A stretch of 21,253 nt of DNA from Spirochaetaceae bacterium (GCA_028820215.1 JAPPKD010000240.1:1-21253), one strand, 5' to 3'. Shown: positions 13,639-21,253, counted from the stretch's first letter. Notes: generated from the letters alone by a model not told the origin. Numbers and translations are program-made.

Positions 13639-15255
13639 CTAGAACATCCTGATGCGGACGGCGACCGTCTCGCCGATGCCAGCGATGTCGTGCCGGCCGC
13701 GCCAGGTCACCACCCGGTCGAGCTCGTCGCCGGTCAGCCGGTCACAGTCCGCGAAGGTGAATCCCGGCAGGCCGTCCATATCAGGCTGCAGCCGGCCGGC
13801 CACCAGGCGCACCAGCTCCACCTCGATGAACCCGCCGCTCCGGCAGCGGTAGTTGAGCCGCAGCTCGCCCCGGCTGCGGCGGATGGTCTGCGTGGTGAAG
13901 CGGCCCTCCAGCGCCGTGTCGATGCCGCACAGCCGGTGCGGCCGCCAGCGCGCCCAGCGGATCGACGCCGGCTGGTGGGGCTCCAGCGTGATCGCGTCCG
14001 CGGCCGCCGGGTTGGCGATGAGCTCCGGGAAGTGGCGGTATCCGCTGCGGTTGTGCAGACCGGGGTTGCACTCGTGCGAGACCGCCCACCAGCCGTCCGG
14101 CAACTCGACGATCCCGCCGGCAAAGGTGCGGCACATCCCTTCGTAGCCGGAGCCGACCGGCCCGCGCGGGATGATCGGATCGTGGTGCCGGTACCAGACC
14201 AGCCCGTCCCAGCTCACGGCGAGCTGGTCGTCGATCTGGTCGGCGTTCTGGTGGTAGACCTGCAGGAGCAGCAGGTGCAGGTCGTCGCGCCCCGGGTAGC
14301 GCGAGTAGTTGGCGCCGTAGAAGGAGACGTCGGCTGAGTCCTGCGGCGTCGGGTAGATCACCAGCTTGGGGGGCGACCAGTCGAAGAAGTCCTTGGTGCG
14401 CATCAGGCCGATCGAACGGCGGCCGATCGAGCGCTCCGGGACGCCGGTGCCGATGCCACGCGGCGACTCGGGGTCGCGCCCGTGCACGCGCACGTAGTCG
14501 AAGTACATGCCGGTAGCCGCGTCGTACTGGGGCCGGTTGCCTCCGTCGGACGGGAACGGCGCCGCCGGCCGCTCGACCCGCTTCCAGTGCAGCCGGTCGG
14601 GCGAGACCCAGGCCACCACCCAGTGGCGCATCTCCGCCTGCGGCCCCTGGTAATCGGGGCCGTTCTCTTCCATCGCCTTCTGGCGGGCCTGGCCCTCGCG
14701 GCTTTCCAGCTTCTCGCCGGTCAGGGGGTCGAAGTAGCCGCCCTCCTGGCCCAGCGCCTTGTAGCGCTCCTCCGGCGGCGCCTTGGGGTCGAGCAGGATC
14801 CCGGCGGGAGGCCCGTCGGCGAGGATGTTGTTGGCCAGCGACCCGCTCCACTCCACCTGGCCGAGCGCCGGACGGTGGAACCGGTAGCCGTCGGGGCTGC
14901 GCGCCAGGCAGATCGCCCCGTCGCGGCCGGCATAGACGATGCCGTAGCTGCCGTCCTCCTCCTCCCGCCACGTCGCCGACGGCTGCATGTTGGCCGGGTC
15001 CTCCCACGGCTGATCGACGACCAGCAGTGGCTCGGAGGGCTGGCTCGGCTCGACCTCGAGTGCGATGCCGACGGGAGCGTCGAACAGGTTGTAGGCGCCG
15101 TGCCGGTCGACGCCGCGGTTGCCGGGGAACACCTCCCGCCAGTCCAGGAACGGTATCCAGTCGCCGGGTTGTCGCGGGCCGATCTCCCCGATCCTTCGCC
15201 CGGCAGGTCGGTGCGTGCGCGCGCGGGCTCTGCCATCGTGCCCTCCTGTGTCCAT
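13639..15255 (-). CDS. Sugar-hydrolase-like beta-propeller protein with an amber codon before its conserved tail
   Basis: The 538-codon frame is a clear paralogue of the divergent neighbour at 15305-16861. Shared blocks include FDAPVGIAL, APPEERYKALG, GGYFDPLTGE, SPDRLHWKRVE, APFPSDGGN, RRSIGLMRTKDFFDW, DVSFYGANYSRYPG, LLLLQVYHQNADQIDDQLA, GIVELPDGWW, RWRPHRLCGI and ELRLNYRCRSGG. SxDGxxW-like blade motifs suggest a GH32/GH43-type propeller, but I cannot assign catalytic residues. No signal peptide is seen. The frame stops at TAG 13641-13639 after RIRMF; reading on gives AKVFAYRV and TGA (13614-13612), matching the paralogue's QATVFAYAV end, so TAG replaces a Gln codon. The start is unsure: AGGAGGG (15247-15241) and ATG 15236 lie in another frame, which joins this one if a base was lost near 15193. 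Confidence 0.75.
   Translation of the reverse strand: MDTGGHDGRARARTHRPAGRRIGEIGPRQPGDWIPFLDWREVFPGNRGVDRHGAYNLFDAPVGIALEVEPSQPSEPLLVVDQPWEDPANMQPSATWREEEDGSYGIVYAGRDGAICLARSPDGYRFHRPALGQVEWSGSLANNILADGPPAGILLDPKAPPEERYKALGQEGGYFDPLTGEKLESREGQARQKAMEENGPDYQGPQAEMRHWVVAWVSPDRLHWKRVERPAAPFPSDGGNRPQYDAATGMYFDYVRVHGRDPESPRGIGTGVPERSIGRRSIGLMRTKDFFDWSPPKLVIYPTPQDSADVSFYGANYSRYPGRDDLHLLLLQVYHQNADQIDDQLAVSWDGLVWYRHHDPIIPRGPVGSGYEGMCRTFAGGIVELPDGWWAVSHECNPGLHNRSGYRHFPELIANPAAADAITLEPHQPASIRWARWRPHRLCGIDTALEGRFTTQTIRRSRGELRLNYRCRSGGFIEVELVRLVAGRLQPDMDGLPGFTFADCDRLTGDELDRVVTWRGRHDIAGIGETVAVRIRMF
15241..15247 (-). promoter_or_regulatory. Strong ribosome-binding site out of frame with the annotated ORF
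   Basis: AGGAGGG on the minus strand lies 4 nt before ATG 15236 (MAEPARARTDLPGE). The nearest in-frame ATG for the long ORF, 15255, has no such site. Adding one base in the GG at 15194-15193 would run MAEPARARTDLPGE into GIGEIGPRQPGDW. Confidence 0.55.
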
Positions 15256-15304
15256 AGTAACGGGTCCGTGGGCGATGCCGGCTCCATCGGCTAAGCTCGC
15301 CGCC

Positions 15305-16861
15305 GTGGCTGAGATCCGACGCCCCCGCGGCGGCTACTACCCCGGCGACTGGGTGCGTCCGCGTCCCAACCCTGGAGGCTGGACGCCCATTGCCGACACC
15401 CAGGAGATCCACACCGGCAACCGCAGCACCAACCGCGCCGGCACCTTCGAGCTGTACGACGCCCCCATCGGCGTGCGCCTGCGCGTCGAGCAGGCGGCCA
15501 AGAGCGCGCCGCTGGTGCTGGAGGGAGGTTCGGGCTCCGATCACATGAAGCCGGTGCGCGCGTGGCGGGAGGACGGCGCGCTCTACGCCCTGTACGACGC
15601 GAACGGCAGCATCCTGCTGGCCCGCAGCGAGGACGGCCAGCGCTGGCGGCTCGTGGAGCGGGTGACCGAGCGCGGCGGCGACCGGCTCAAGTCCGTGTTC
15701 GAGGATCCCACCGCGCCGCCGGAGGAGCGCTTCAAGGGCATGGGCTGCGACGGCGGCTGGTTCGACCCCGACACGGGGGAGCGCATGGACACCGGCGGCG
15801 AGGAAGGCGCCAACGAGGAGGCGGTGCGCCGCTGGAAGGCGCAGGAGTACCAGGGGCCGGCCTACCGCGGCCCGCGCGTCGAGCTGGGCGGCGAGGTGAT
15901 CGGCTGGACCTCGCCCGACCGCAGGCGGTGGCGGACGCTCGACACGCCGCTCGCGCCGTTTCCCATGGACGGCGGCCTGTCCGCCGGCTACGACCCGGCC
16001 ACCGGCCACTACTTCGCCTACTGCCGCGTGCACGGCATGGAGATCGAGCCCGGCGTCGGGTCAGGCTCCGCCGAGGTGGGCCTGGTGCGGCGCGCCATCG
16101 GCCTGACCCGCACCCGCGACTTCCGTTCGTGGCCGCCGCCCAAGCTGATCCTGGCCCCCGACGGCCAGGACGGCCTCGACGTGTCGTTCTACGGCTGCGA
16201 CTACTTCCCCTACCCCGGCTTTCCGAACGGGGTTAGGGACGACCTGCACTGCATGCTGATCCAGGTCTACCACCAGGCGACCGACCACGTGGACAGCCAG
16301 ATCGCCTTCAGCCGCGACGGCCTGTTCTGGCACCGCCCGGAACGGCGGCCGATCATCCCGCTGGGCGCGCCGGGAGAAGGCGACAGCGGCATGGTCTACT
16401 CCTGGGGCTGCGGCGTGATCGAGTTGCCCGACGGCGCCTGGGGATCGCTCTACGCCGGCTCGTCCTGGGTGCACAACGCCGGCCGGCCCGCCGGCGCACG
16501 GCCCGCGGAGCTGCGCTGGGCGACGTGGCGCCCGCACCGCCTGTGCGGAGTGGAGGCACCGGTCGAGGGCCGCTGCACGATCCCGACGGTGTACCGTACG
16601 CGCGACGAGCTACGCCTCAACTACCGCTGCCGTCCCGGCGGCTGGATCTCGGTCGAGCTGCTGCACGCGGTGCCGTCGCGCGTCCACTCCGACGTGGACC
16701 CGGTGTCCGGCTTCACCTTCGCCGACTGCGGCCGGCTCACCGGAGACGCCGAGGACGCGATGGTGACCTGGAACGGCCGCAGCGACATCTCGCCGGTCGG
16801 GGAGATGGTCGGCATCCGGCTGCGCCTGTTCCAGGCCACGGTGTTCGCGTACGCGGTGTAG
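15305..16861 (+). CDS. Sugar-hydrolase-like beta-propeller protein, intact paralogue
   Basis: This is a 518-residue protein from GTG 15305 (VAEIRRPRGGYYPGDW); ATG 15275 in the same frame is an alternative (528 aa). Neither has a strong ribosome-binding site. It aligns end to end with the minus-strand neighbour: YDAPIGVRL, APPEERFKGMG, GGWFDPDTGER, SPDRRRWRTLD, APFPMDGG, RRAIGLTRTRDFRSW, DVSFYGCDYFPYPG, LIQVYHQATDHVDSQIAFS, RPIIPLG, ELRLNYRCRPGG and FTFADCGRLTGD. Repeated W-ending blade motifs suggest a five-bladed propeller like GH32/43 enzymes. No export signal is visible, so a cytosolic role on imported sugars is inferred from the adjacent aldo/keto reductase and the solute-binding protein nearby. 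The C-terminus (FQATVFAYAV) is complete, unlike the paralogue's. Confidence 0.82.
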   Translation: MAEIRRPRGGYYPGDWVRPRPNPGGWTPIADTQEIHTGNRSTNRAGTFELYDAPIGVRLRVEQAAKSAPLVLEGGSGSDHMKPVRAWREDGALYALYDANGSILLARSEDGQRWRLVERVTERGGDRLKSVFEDPTAPPEERFKGMGCDGGWFDPDTGERMDTGGEEGANEEAVRRWKAQEYQGPAYRGPRVELGGEVIGWTSPDRRRWRTLDTPLAPFPMDGGLSAGYDPATGHYFAYCRVHGMEIEPGVGSGSAEVGLVRRAIGLTRTRDFRSWPPPKLILAPDGQDGLDVSFYGCDYFPYPGFPNGVRDDLHCMLIQVYHQATDHVDSQIAFSRDGLFWHRPERRPIIPLGAPGEGDSGMVYSWGCGVIELPDGAWGSLYAGSSWVHNAGRPAGARPAELRWATWRPHRLCGVEAPVEGRCTIPTVYRTRDELRLNYRCRPGGWISVELLHAVPSRVHSDVDPVSGFTFADCGRLTGDAEDAMVTWNGRSDISPVGEMVGIRLRLFQATVFAYAV

Positions 16862-16868
16862 GTTTCCC

Positions 16869-17981
16869 ATGCACGATGACCGCTTGCACGCGATAGAGAT
16901 ACGCCGCTTTCGCGGCTTGGCGCAGCTCGAACTCGACGGCTTGGGGGCATTCAACCTGCTGTTGGGTGCCAACGACATCGGCAAGACCTCCGTCCTGGAA
17001 GCCGTGTTCCTGCTGGCCGGGTTCGCCGACGTGCAGTCGCCGGTCCGGCTACAGAATTGGCGCAACCTCCTGGTGCAGGATTTCGATGACCTGGGCCTGC
17101 TGTTCCACGGGCTCGACGTCGACGCGCCGGTCGCGTTGACGGCGCACTCGGACGGGCCCGTGAAACGGCGAACGCTGGAGATTTCCGCGGCCGCGACCGC
17201 ACGCGGCGTCGAGGCACAACAAGCCGGCAACGGCAGCGCGAGCAGCATGACGAGTGCCGTTCACAACGGCGATCAGTCGTCGTCGACGGTCGCGGCGGGC
17301 GCGCGCGTCCTCCGCTATGACGCCACCGTCGAACCCCGGCAGGGCAGCCCCACGTACTTCGCCGCGACCCTTGAGGTAAGCGACGGCGACCTGCGCGCCG
17401 CCTCGTCCGGCACACCGGCCGCCGAGCCGACGATTTCTGCCCGCTATATAGGGCCGAGAACCGAATACGACGGGGCCGTGATCGCCGACGTGACCGTCGA
17501 CAAGAAGGCGGATCGGCTGATCCGGTATCTGCGCGCGATCAACCCTCGCGTTCAAAGCGTGGCCACGAACGGCAACGTGGCGTACGTGGACGTCGGCCTG
17601 GAGCGGATGATCCCGCTGAACATGTACGGCAGCGGCGTCACGCGCGCGGCGATGATGCTCGCGCCGTGCATCGCGGGCAACGAACGCATCCTGTTGATCG
17701 ACGAGCTGGAGAACGGCCTGCACCACGCCGCCATGGTGCCGCTGCTGCAGGCGTTGCTCACCTTGACGCACGAACAGCGCCTGCAGGTGTTCGCCACCAC
17801 CCACAGCATCGCCCCGCTGGAGAGCCTACGGCTGGCGCTGAACGACGAGCGGTTTTCAGCGTTTCGGGACATCATCAGTTGTTACTCCCTGCAACGGGAC
17901 CAGGACGGCTTGGTCCGTCCCTACCGCTACGACTACGCGCAGTTCGAGCACTGCATCGCGCGCGGAATCGAGATCCGGTAG
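16869..17981 (+). CDS. AAA/ABC-type ATPase (OLD-like, AAA_21 group)
   Basis: This is a 370-residue ATPase. The N-terminus IEIRRFRGLAQLELDGLGAF leads into Walker A GANDIGKTS (33-41). The middle (about 115-145) is a Ser/Gln/Ala-rich insertion. YGSGVTRAAMM (about 253-263) corresponds to the ABC signature. Walker B is ERILLIDELENGLHH (about 272-286) and the H-loop is VFATTHS (about 306-312). The end (QFEHCIARGIEIR) is the usual C-terminus of this group. Such ATPases are normally followed by a small TOPRIM-like or unknown effector gene, as in several phage-defence pairs; here the next frame is instead a RecG-like fragment. It starts 7 nt after the sugar-hydrolase-like gene stop, without a good ribosome-binding site. 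All ATPase motifs are intact. Confidence 0.85.
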   Translation: MHDDRLHAIEIRRFRGLAQLELDGLGAFNLLLGANDIGKTSVLEAVFLLAGFADVQSPVRLQNWRNLLVQDFDDLGLLFHGLDVDAPVALTAHSDGPVKRRTLEISAAATARGVEAQQAGNGSASSMTSAVHNGDQSSSTVAAGARVLRYDATVEPRQGSPTYFAATLEVSDGDLRAASSGTPAAEPTISARYIGPRTEYDGAVIADVTVDKKADRLIRYLRAINPRVQSVATNGNVAYVDVGLERMIPLNMYGSGVTRAAMMLAPCIAGNERILLIDELENGLHHAAMVPLLQALLTLTHEQRLQVFATTHSIAPLESLRLALNDERFSAFRDIISCYSLQRDQDGLVRPYRYDYAQFEHCIARGIEIR

Positions 17982-18559
17982 TGGCCGAACGCTGGCGCTG
18001 TTCGTCGAACTACCTCAAGGAGACGGTCGTCAAGCATCCGCATCAAGCGGAGGCCGAGCGATTCTGGAGTTTTTCCCTCGTGGCAATCGAAGAAGCACTG
18101 GTAAACGCGATCTACCACCGCTCGGACGAGGAGCGGGAGCCGGTAGAGGTACGCATCACGCCGCAGGAACTGACGATCTTGAGCTTTCTCGGCGCCGACC
18201 GGTCTATCCGCATGGAAGATCTGCAGACCGGCCGCGCAATCAGCCGCTGCTACCGGAGCCGGCGCATCGGCGAGTGTCTGAAGGAACTCGATTTGGCCGA
18301 GGGGCGGTCTACGGGGATTCCGGAGATCCTGCGAGCCATGCACGCAAACGGGTCACCGGCCCCGCTCTTCGAAAGCAATGACGACCGCACCTGGTTCCTG
18401 ACCCGTCTTCCGGTACACGAACACGCCCGCAGCGAGCCGAGCCCGCAAGTCACCCCGCAAGTCACCGGACATGTCCGGCAACTGGTGGCTGCGCTCACTG
18501 GATCGATGAGTGACGCTCGATTACAGGACGCATTGCGCCCGCACTCAACATGCAGCTAA
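17981..18559 (+). pseudogene. Fragment of a RecG-like/AlbA_2-HATPase protein lacking both ends
   Basis: The 192-codon frame from GTG 17981 (sharing one base with the ATPase stop, TAGTG) holds only the HATPase_c_4 portion of the 'ATP-dependent DNA helicase RecG-related' family: NYLKETVVKHPHQAEAERFW, IEEALVNAIYHRS, REPVEVRITPQELTILSF, DRSIRMEDL, RRIGECLKELDLAEGRSTG, AMHANGSPAPLFE and DRTWFLTRLPVH. The N-terminal AlbA_2 (Schlafen-like) domain is absent. The C-terminal winged-helix part, usually introduced by VTPQVTPQV, breaks off after SDARLQDAL and ends in unrelated PHSTCS. Several core positions deviate (SFLGADR for the usual SYPGPDR; CYRSRRIGE for RYRNRRIGE). It is most likely a recombination remnant. 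A short coupled partner of the ATPase is a less likely alternative. Confidence 0.72.
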
Positions 18560-18821
18560 GTGCGAACGATTTCGGCAAACGCGGGCCCGGATGCGTATTC
18601 CCCCGGCATGATCGCCAACGTGCCGCTTGACCGCACGTATCGCCCACCCATAGCACGGTCGATTCGCCAAGCAGTTTCGGGGCCCCCAAGTCTTCTCCTG
18701 GACCGATTGAGCCGAACCCGCAGGAAAGACCACTGAGTTGGCTGCATCACCATTACAGGTTACTCGGCTCCTCTTCAGCATGAATCGACGACCGATTTGG
18801 AGTATATACGGAGACTAAATC
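18560..18821. other. Intergenic junction between the RecG-like fragment and the membrane gene
   Basis: This 262-nt stretch has no gene I can support. Short minus-strand frames cross it, one of which ends AIMPGEYASGPAFAEIVRT, but none is recognisable. Composition falls from high GC to mixed. Near its end TATATA (18803-18808) is a possible -10 box and GGAGA (18810-18814) is a ribosome-binding site for ATG 18822. Confidence 0.5.
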
Positions 18822-20768
18822 ATGCACGTTTATCTTGGACCCATCGAAATCGACCTAGACCTAGCTATCATTGTCGCCTCACTCGGGACCATCTTATCCT
18901 TCGCCGCCTACCGTGAGTCGCGAACGAATGCCTCGGAACGTGACCGCCTCCAGAGAAACCTCCACGACTCACCCGACCTCCGAGAAACCACTGCCTCAAA
19001 AATCTCCGAATTCAGCGCTGGTACAATCTACTACAATGCCCTTTCGAAGAGCCTCGCGTTCGTCAGTCGCTACCTCGGACCTCCGGGTGGATGTCTCGCT
19101 TTTGGTTCGATAGTAGCTATAGCGCTGTACTACTCTTGGTGCACATTCGTGCTGGACTGGGTACTCGGCGGCTCCGGCTCCGTCTTTGGTATCCCCGTGC
19201 TGATGAGCGAGGCATCCAATCGCCTTCCGCTTGGATTGATTTCCATTATCGGCGTCATGGTGCTCTTTCTTGGGGCGTCATTATTGGGACAATACGTCGG
19301 TCTTGACGAGCGGTTTCCTACGAATATAGCGATGCGACTCCTTTTAGTTTTTCTATCGCTACTACCGTTCGCCATTTTGGGTATTGGCGCACGAACCGAC
19401 CAATCCGACGGAGACGTGACGATCTTTGGCTTTTCTCCTGATCTAACTGAGACCGATGTGTTGTTCTTGGCTGTCGGCGCATTGTTTCTGACGACGTTGT
19501 CCGGCACACTCCTCGGCGACGTCCTTGCACTACGTTGTAAACGCTTGAGATCTAACATTGCTGTCGCATCTCTTGGCTCGGCTATAGCACCGGTCATTGC
19601 TTTGTTGCTTTACTGGGCCGTGTTTCGAGACCTCTTCACGAGCGGCGTGGGAGATTCGTCAATGGCGAAACTAGTCGGACTAAGAAGCGTTGCTTTTCTT
19701 GGTGCAATTGGAGCAATTTTGATCTCGCTCCTTGCAGGACCTCGGTCAGTGCTTCTTCTTTTTCTTGGAGTCTCGGCAGCAGGCGCTTACGCCATATTAC
19801 CGGATGGTCCTACGCATCACACGCTTACGATTGCGTCGTACGTCGCTGTCTTTTCGCTAGGCGTTGGTTTCTTCGCGGGGTTCCTCCGTGCACGAACGCC
19901 ACAGAGATATGCAACTGGTCCTGGCCGGGCCGCACCTTACTTTGCTATAATGGGAGCTAGTCTCCCGCTGCTAGGGACCGTATTCGCGTTGCTTCGTCGC
20001 CTTGAACAACCGTCGTGGGCCAACGTCGCCGCCACCTTCGAAGCGTTGTCCGGCGCTTCTGCGGGATTCAATTCTCTCTCTACGACTACCGTTGCGTCCA
20101 TCGCAGGGTTGTTCTTGATAGTCCTTCCGATTGGTAACGGCGTGTTGGATTGGCTATCCTGGCTGACTAGTCGAAAGCTGGGAGAACATCTGAAGACCTC
20201 GATCGACAACGCAAGATCAACGTCCAACGTACTCGGGAGTGTCATTCTTCACGCCACCATCGACTTCGCGTGCGCGATTGCGTTCTTGGGACTCCTGGCG
20301 TTTGCATTCGGCTTGGGCTTTGGTTACATTGAGAATGCGTTTACCATGGATGACGAAGTGGTCGAGATCCTTGTCAGGTCGGCGGTCGACCATCCGTGGC
20401 GACCGGGCTGGGGGCTTTGGTATTCAGTTATGCTGATGTCTACGCTTGTTCCGACAGCAGTGCACGGCTTGTTTCTATTCGCCAGTCCGCTTTCTATGGT
20501 AACGGCGCGACGGCGGAAGCGCAGGTTGATCGCCGGCGACTTGCGACGTTGGAGTAGCCTCGATACCCCCAATCGAAAACGTGTTGCAGCGGATGCGAGC
20601 GAATTTAGATATCAGAGTATGGCACCACTCATTTTCGCTGCTGCAGTGCCGTTGTTTGTCATTGCGTTGCTTGTTTGGCTCCTTATATGGAGAATATACC
20701 CCTCTATTTTGGGGCTCTTCGGCGATATTGCACTCGCTGGCGAGGCGGTCCTTTTCTGGATCTTGTGA
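18822..20768 (+). CDS. Orphan polytopic membrane protein
   Basis: This is a 648-residue protein that I do not recognise. About 12-14 transmembrane segments are visible, for example AIIVASLGTILSFAAY (14-30), LISIIGVMVLFLGASLLG (135-155), LLLVFLSLLPFAILGIGA (170-190), VLFLAVGALFLTTLSG (212-228), two between 288 and 355, SIAGLFLIVLPIG (423-435), a long pair near 470-500, SVMLMSTLVPTAVHGLFLF (530-550), and VPLFVIALLVWLLIW near the C-terminus. Residues 30-65 form a charged cytoplasmic loop (ESRTNASERDRLQRNLHDS), and another basic loop lies at about 558-595 (RRRKRRLIAGDLRRW). No enzymatic motif is seen. GGAGA 7 nt before the ATG supports the start. The gene has clearly lower GC and different codon use than its neighbours, pointing to recent acquisition. 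It is flanked by a gene fragment and an IS110 remnant. Confidence 0.75.
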   Translation: MHVYLGPIEIDLDLAIIVASLGTILSFAAYRESRTNASERDRLQRNLHDSPDLRETTASKISEFSAGTIYYNALSKSLAFVSRYLGPPGGCLAFGSIVAIALYYSWCTFVLDWVLGGSGSVFGIPVLMSEASNRLPLGLISIIGVMVLFLGASLLGQYVGLDERFPTNIAMRLLLVFLSLLPFAILGIGARTDQSDGDVTIFGFSPDLTETDVLFLAVGALFLTTLSGTLLGDVLALRCKRLRSNIAVASLGSAIAPVIALLLYWAVFRDLFTSGVGDSSMAKLVGLRSVAFLGAIGAILISLLAGPRSVLLLFLGVSAAGAYAILPDGPTHHTLTIASYVAVFSLGVGFFAGFLRARTPQRYATGPGRAAPYFAIMGASLPLLGTVFALLRRLEQPSWANVAATFEALSGASAGFNSLSTTTVASIAGLFLIVLPIGNGVLDWLSWLTSRKLGEHLKTSIDNARSTSNVLGSVILHATIDFACAIAFLGLLAFAFGLGFGYIENAFTMDDEVVEILVRSAVDHPWRPGWGLWYSVMLMSTLVPTAVHGLFLFASPLSMVTARRRKRRLIAGDLRRWSSLDTPNRKRVAADASEFRYQSMAPLIFAAAVPLFVIALLVWLLIWRIYPSILGLFGDIALAGEAVLFWIL

Positions 20769-20860
20769 GTGTCTCTGGCAGCTGCCATGGCGCGCCTCTA
20801 CTTCACCGAGGCGATCTGCTTTCGTACGAAATGGAGTCGCGGCGCCCGGTCGCATCTTGG

Positions 20861-21253
20861 TGACCTCCACGCTGAAGCCGAGCCGCTGTAGCCGCTTCAC
20901 GTGATGGTGCTTGAGCTGATCGGTCCGCTGCCCATCATAGAAGTCTTCGCCCAAGTCGTCGTAGGTGATCCGGTCCTTTGGTGTCCGAGCGTCCGAGCGC
21001 CACAATCGATCGGTTCCTCCCGCGACGGGCGACCAAGCGTCTGTACCGGGTTGACAGGTAGGTGTGCTTGGTGTGCGAGGCCGCCCATGCCGCCTCACCC
21101 AAGGCTGCCCGCAGCCAGCGGTTGCCTTTCGCCGTGGTGCCGCTCACGCGCTTGCCGGCCAGCAACGCCGAGCACGTACTGCGACCGAAACAATTTAAGT
21201 AACTGTTCAGGCGTAGGGTAGTTCGTTCGGCAGATTTCGGCAACCGGTCGAGA
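20861..21253 (-). mobile_element. IS110-family transposase remnant, frameshifted and cut by the window edge
   Basis: On the minus strand, one frame carries the IS110/IS116/IS902 C-terminal signature AGKRVSGTTAKGNRWLRAAL, EAAWAASHTKHTYLSTRYRR, LVARRGRNRSIVALG (about 21160-20990). The continuation typical of the family, DRITYDDLGEDFYDGQRTDQ, LKHHHVKRLQRLGFSVEVT, lies in another frame down to about 20861. The stretch that normally links them (ILVIAYHLL) is missing. An 8-bp tandem duplication (GTCCGAGC at 20983-20990 and 20991-20998) sits at the break. These transposases are DEDD enzymes; the catalytic N-terminal part is outside the window. The sequence before AGKRV also looks disturbed. The copy is inactive. 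Confidence 0.75.

Noticed and set aside
13781..16033. Open frame of 750 codons on the minus strand across both hydrolase-like genes
   Set aside because: It is a high-GC shadow: an Arg/Gly/Ala-rich translation without domain features, overlapping two homologous real genes.
3551..18559. A complete new anti-phage system combining the toxin-antitoxin pairs, ATPase and RecG-like fragment
   Set aside because: The elements are separated by unrelated metabolic genes, and the RecG-like part is truncated at both ends.
18545..18781. Minus-strand short ORFs in the junction region
   Set aside because: No domain, no ribosome-binding site and no similarity that I can recognise; kept only as part of the intergenic description.
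1..21253. CRISPR array, tRNA or rRNA genes
   Set aside because: No regularly spaced short repeats, cloverleaf ends or conserved rRNA segments were seen on either strand.

Overview
The window is about 21 kb of high-GC bacterial DNA (a hand count of the line at 16141-16200 gives 68% GC). Two stretches are visibly less GC-rich: part of 8.46-9.76 kb, and above all 18.55-20.77 kb (50% in the line at 18841-18900). There is no rRNA, tRNA, CRISPR array, or phage or plasmid backbone. The gene content is three ankyrin proteins in a row, two PIN toxin-antitoxin modules, an orphan family 5 solute-binding protein, an aldo/keto reductase beside two large sugar-hydrolase-like proteins, and decayed mobile or defence-type fragments. 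This suits an uncultured, possibly host- or sponge-associated bacterium, but the phylum cannot be fixed from the sequence.

Layout. 0.1-3.5 kb: a small VOC-family protein, then three ankyrin-repeat proteins (+, -, +). 3.6-4.2 kb: a ribbon-helix-helix antitoxin and PIN toxin overlapping by 8 nt. 4.27-9.73 kb: a minus-strand run, in transcription order a frameshifted secreted Cys-containing protein, a three-repeat protein of unknown family, an exported protein-L-isoaspartate methyltransferase (PIMT), an EEP-fold lipoprotein and a membrane-embedded spermidine-synthase-like protein. 9.76-11.7 kb: a terminator-like hairpin and a stand-alone extracellular solute-binding protein. 11.9-12.5 kb: a second VapBC pair whose toxin ORF has no ATG, GTG or TTG start. 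12.5-16.9 kb: an aldo/keto reductase and two divergently transcribed paralogous sugar-hydrolase-like proteins. 16.9-18.6 kb: an AAA/ABC-type ATPase followed by the middle of a RecG-like/HATPase protein lacking both ends. 18.8-20.8 kb: a large orphan polytopic membrane protein of lower GC. 20.86-21.25 kb: a broken IS110-family transposase running off the window edge.

The most unusual structure is at 6.6-7.7 kb. The last 12 codons of the PIMT gene, stop included, occur twice (35 of 36 bases identical) as direct repeats flanking the EEP gene. The EEP protein therefore ends with a PIMT tail. Immediately beyond the distal copy, the spermidine-synthase-like gene has lost its start codon, while a 15-codon stub resembling that lost start remains fused to the PIMT stop (TGATG). 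This reads as a scar of cassette insertion or recombination into a formerly coupled two-gene unit. A second theme is decay: an in-frame amber codon before a conserved tail and a probable frameshift in one sugar-hydrolase-like gene, a homopolymer frameshift in the secreted protein, and truncated RecG-like and IS110 genes. Any one of these could instead be an assembly error.

I found no convincing complete new defence system. The best candidate for an undescribed functional unit is the minus-strand envelope cluster (secreted Cys protein, three-repeat protein, exported PIMT, EEP lipoprotein, membrane methyltransferase-like protein).
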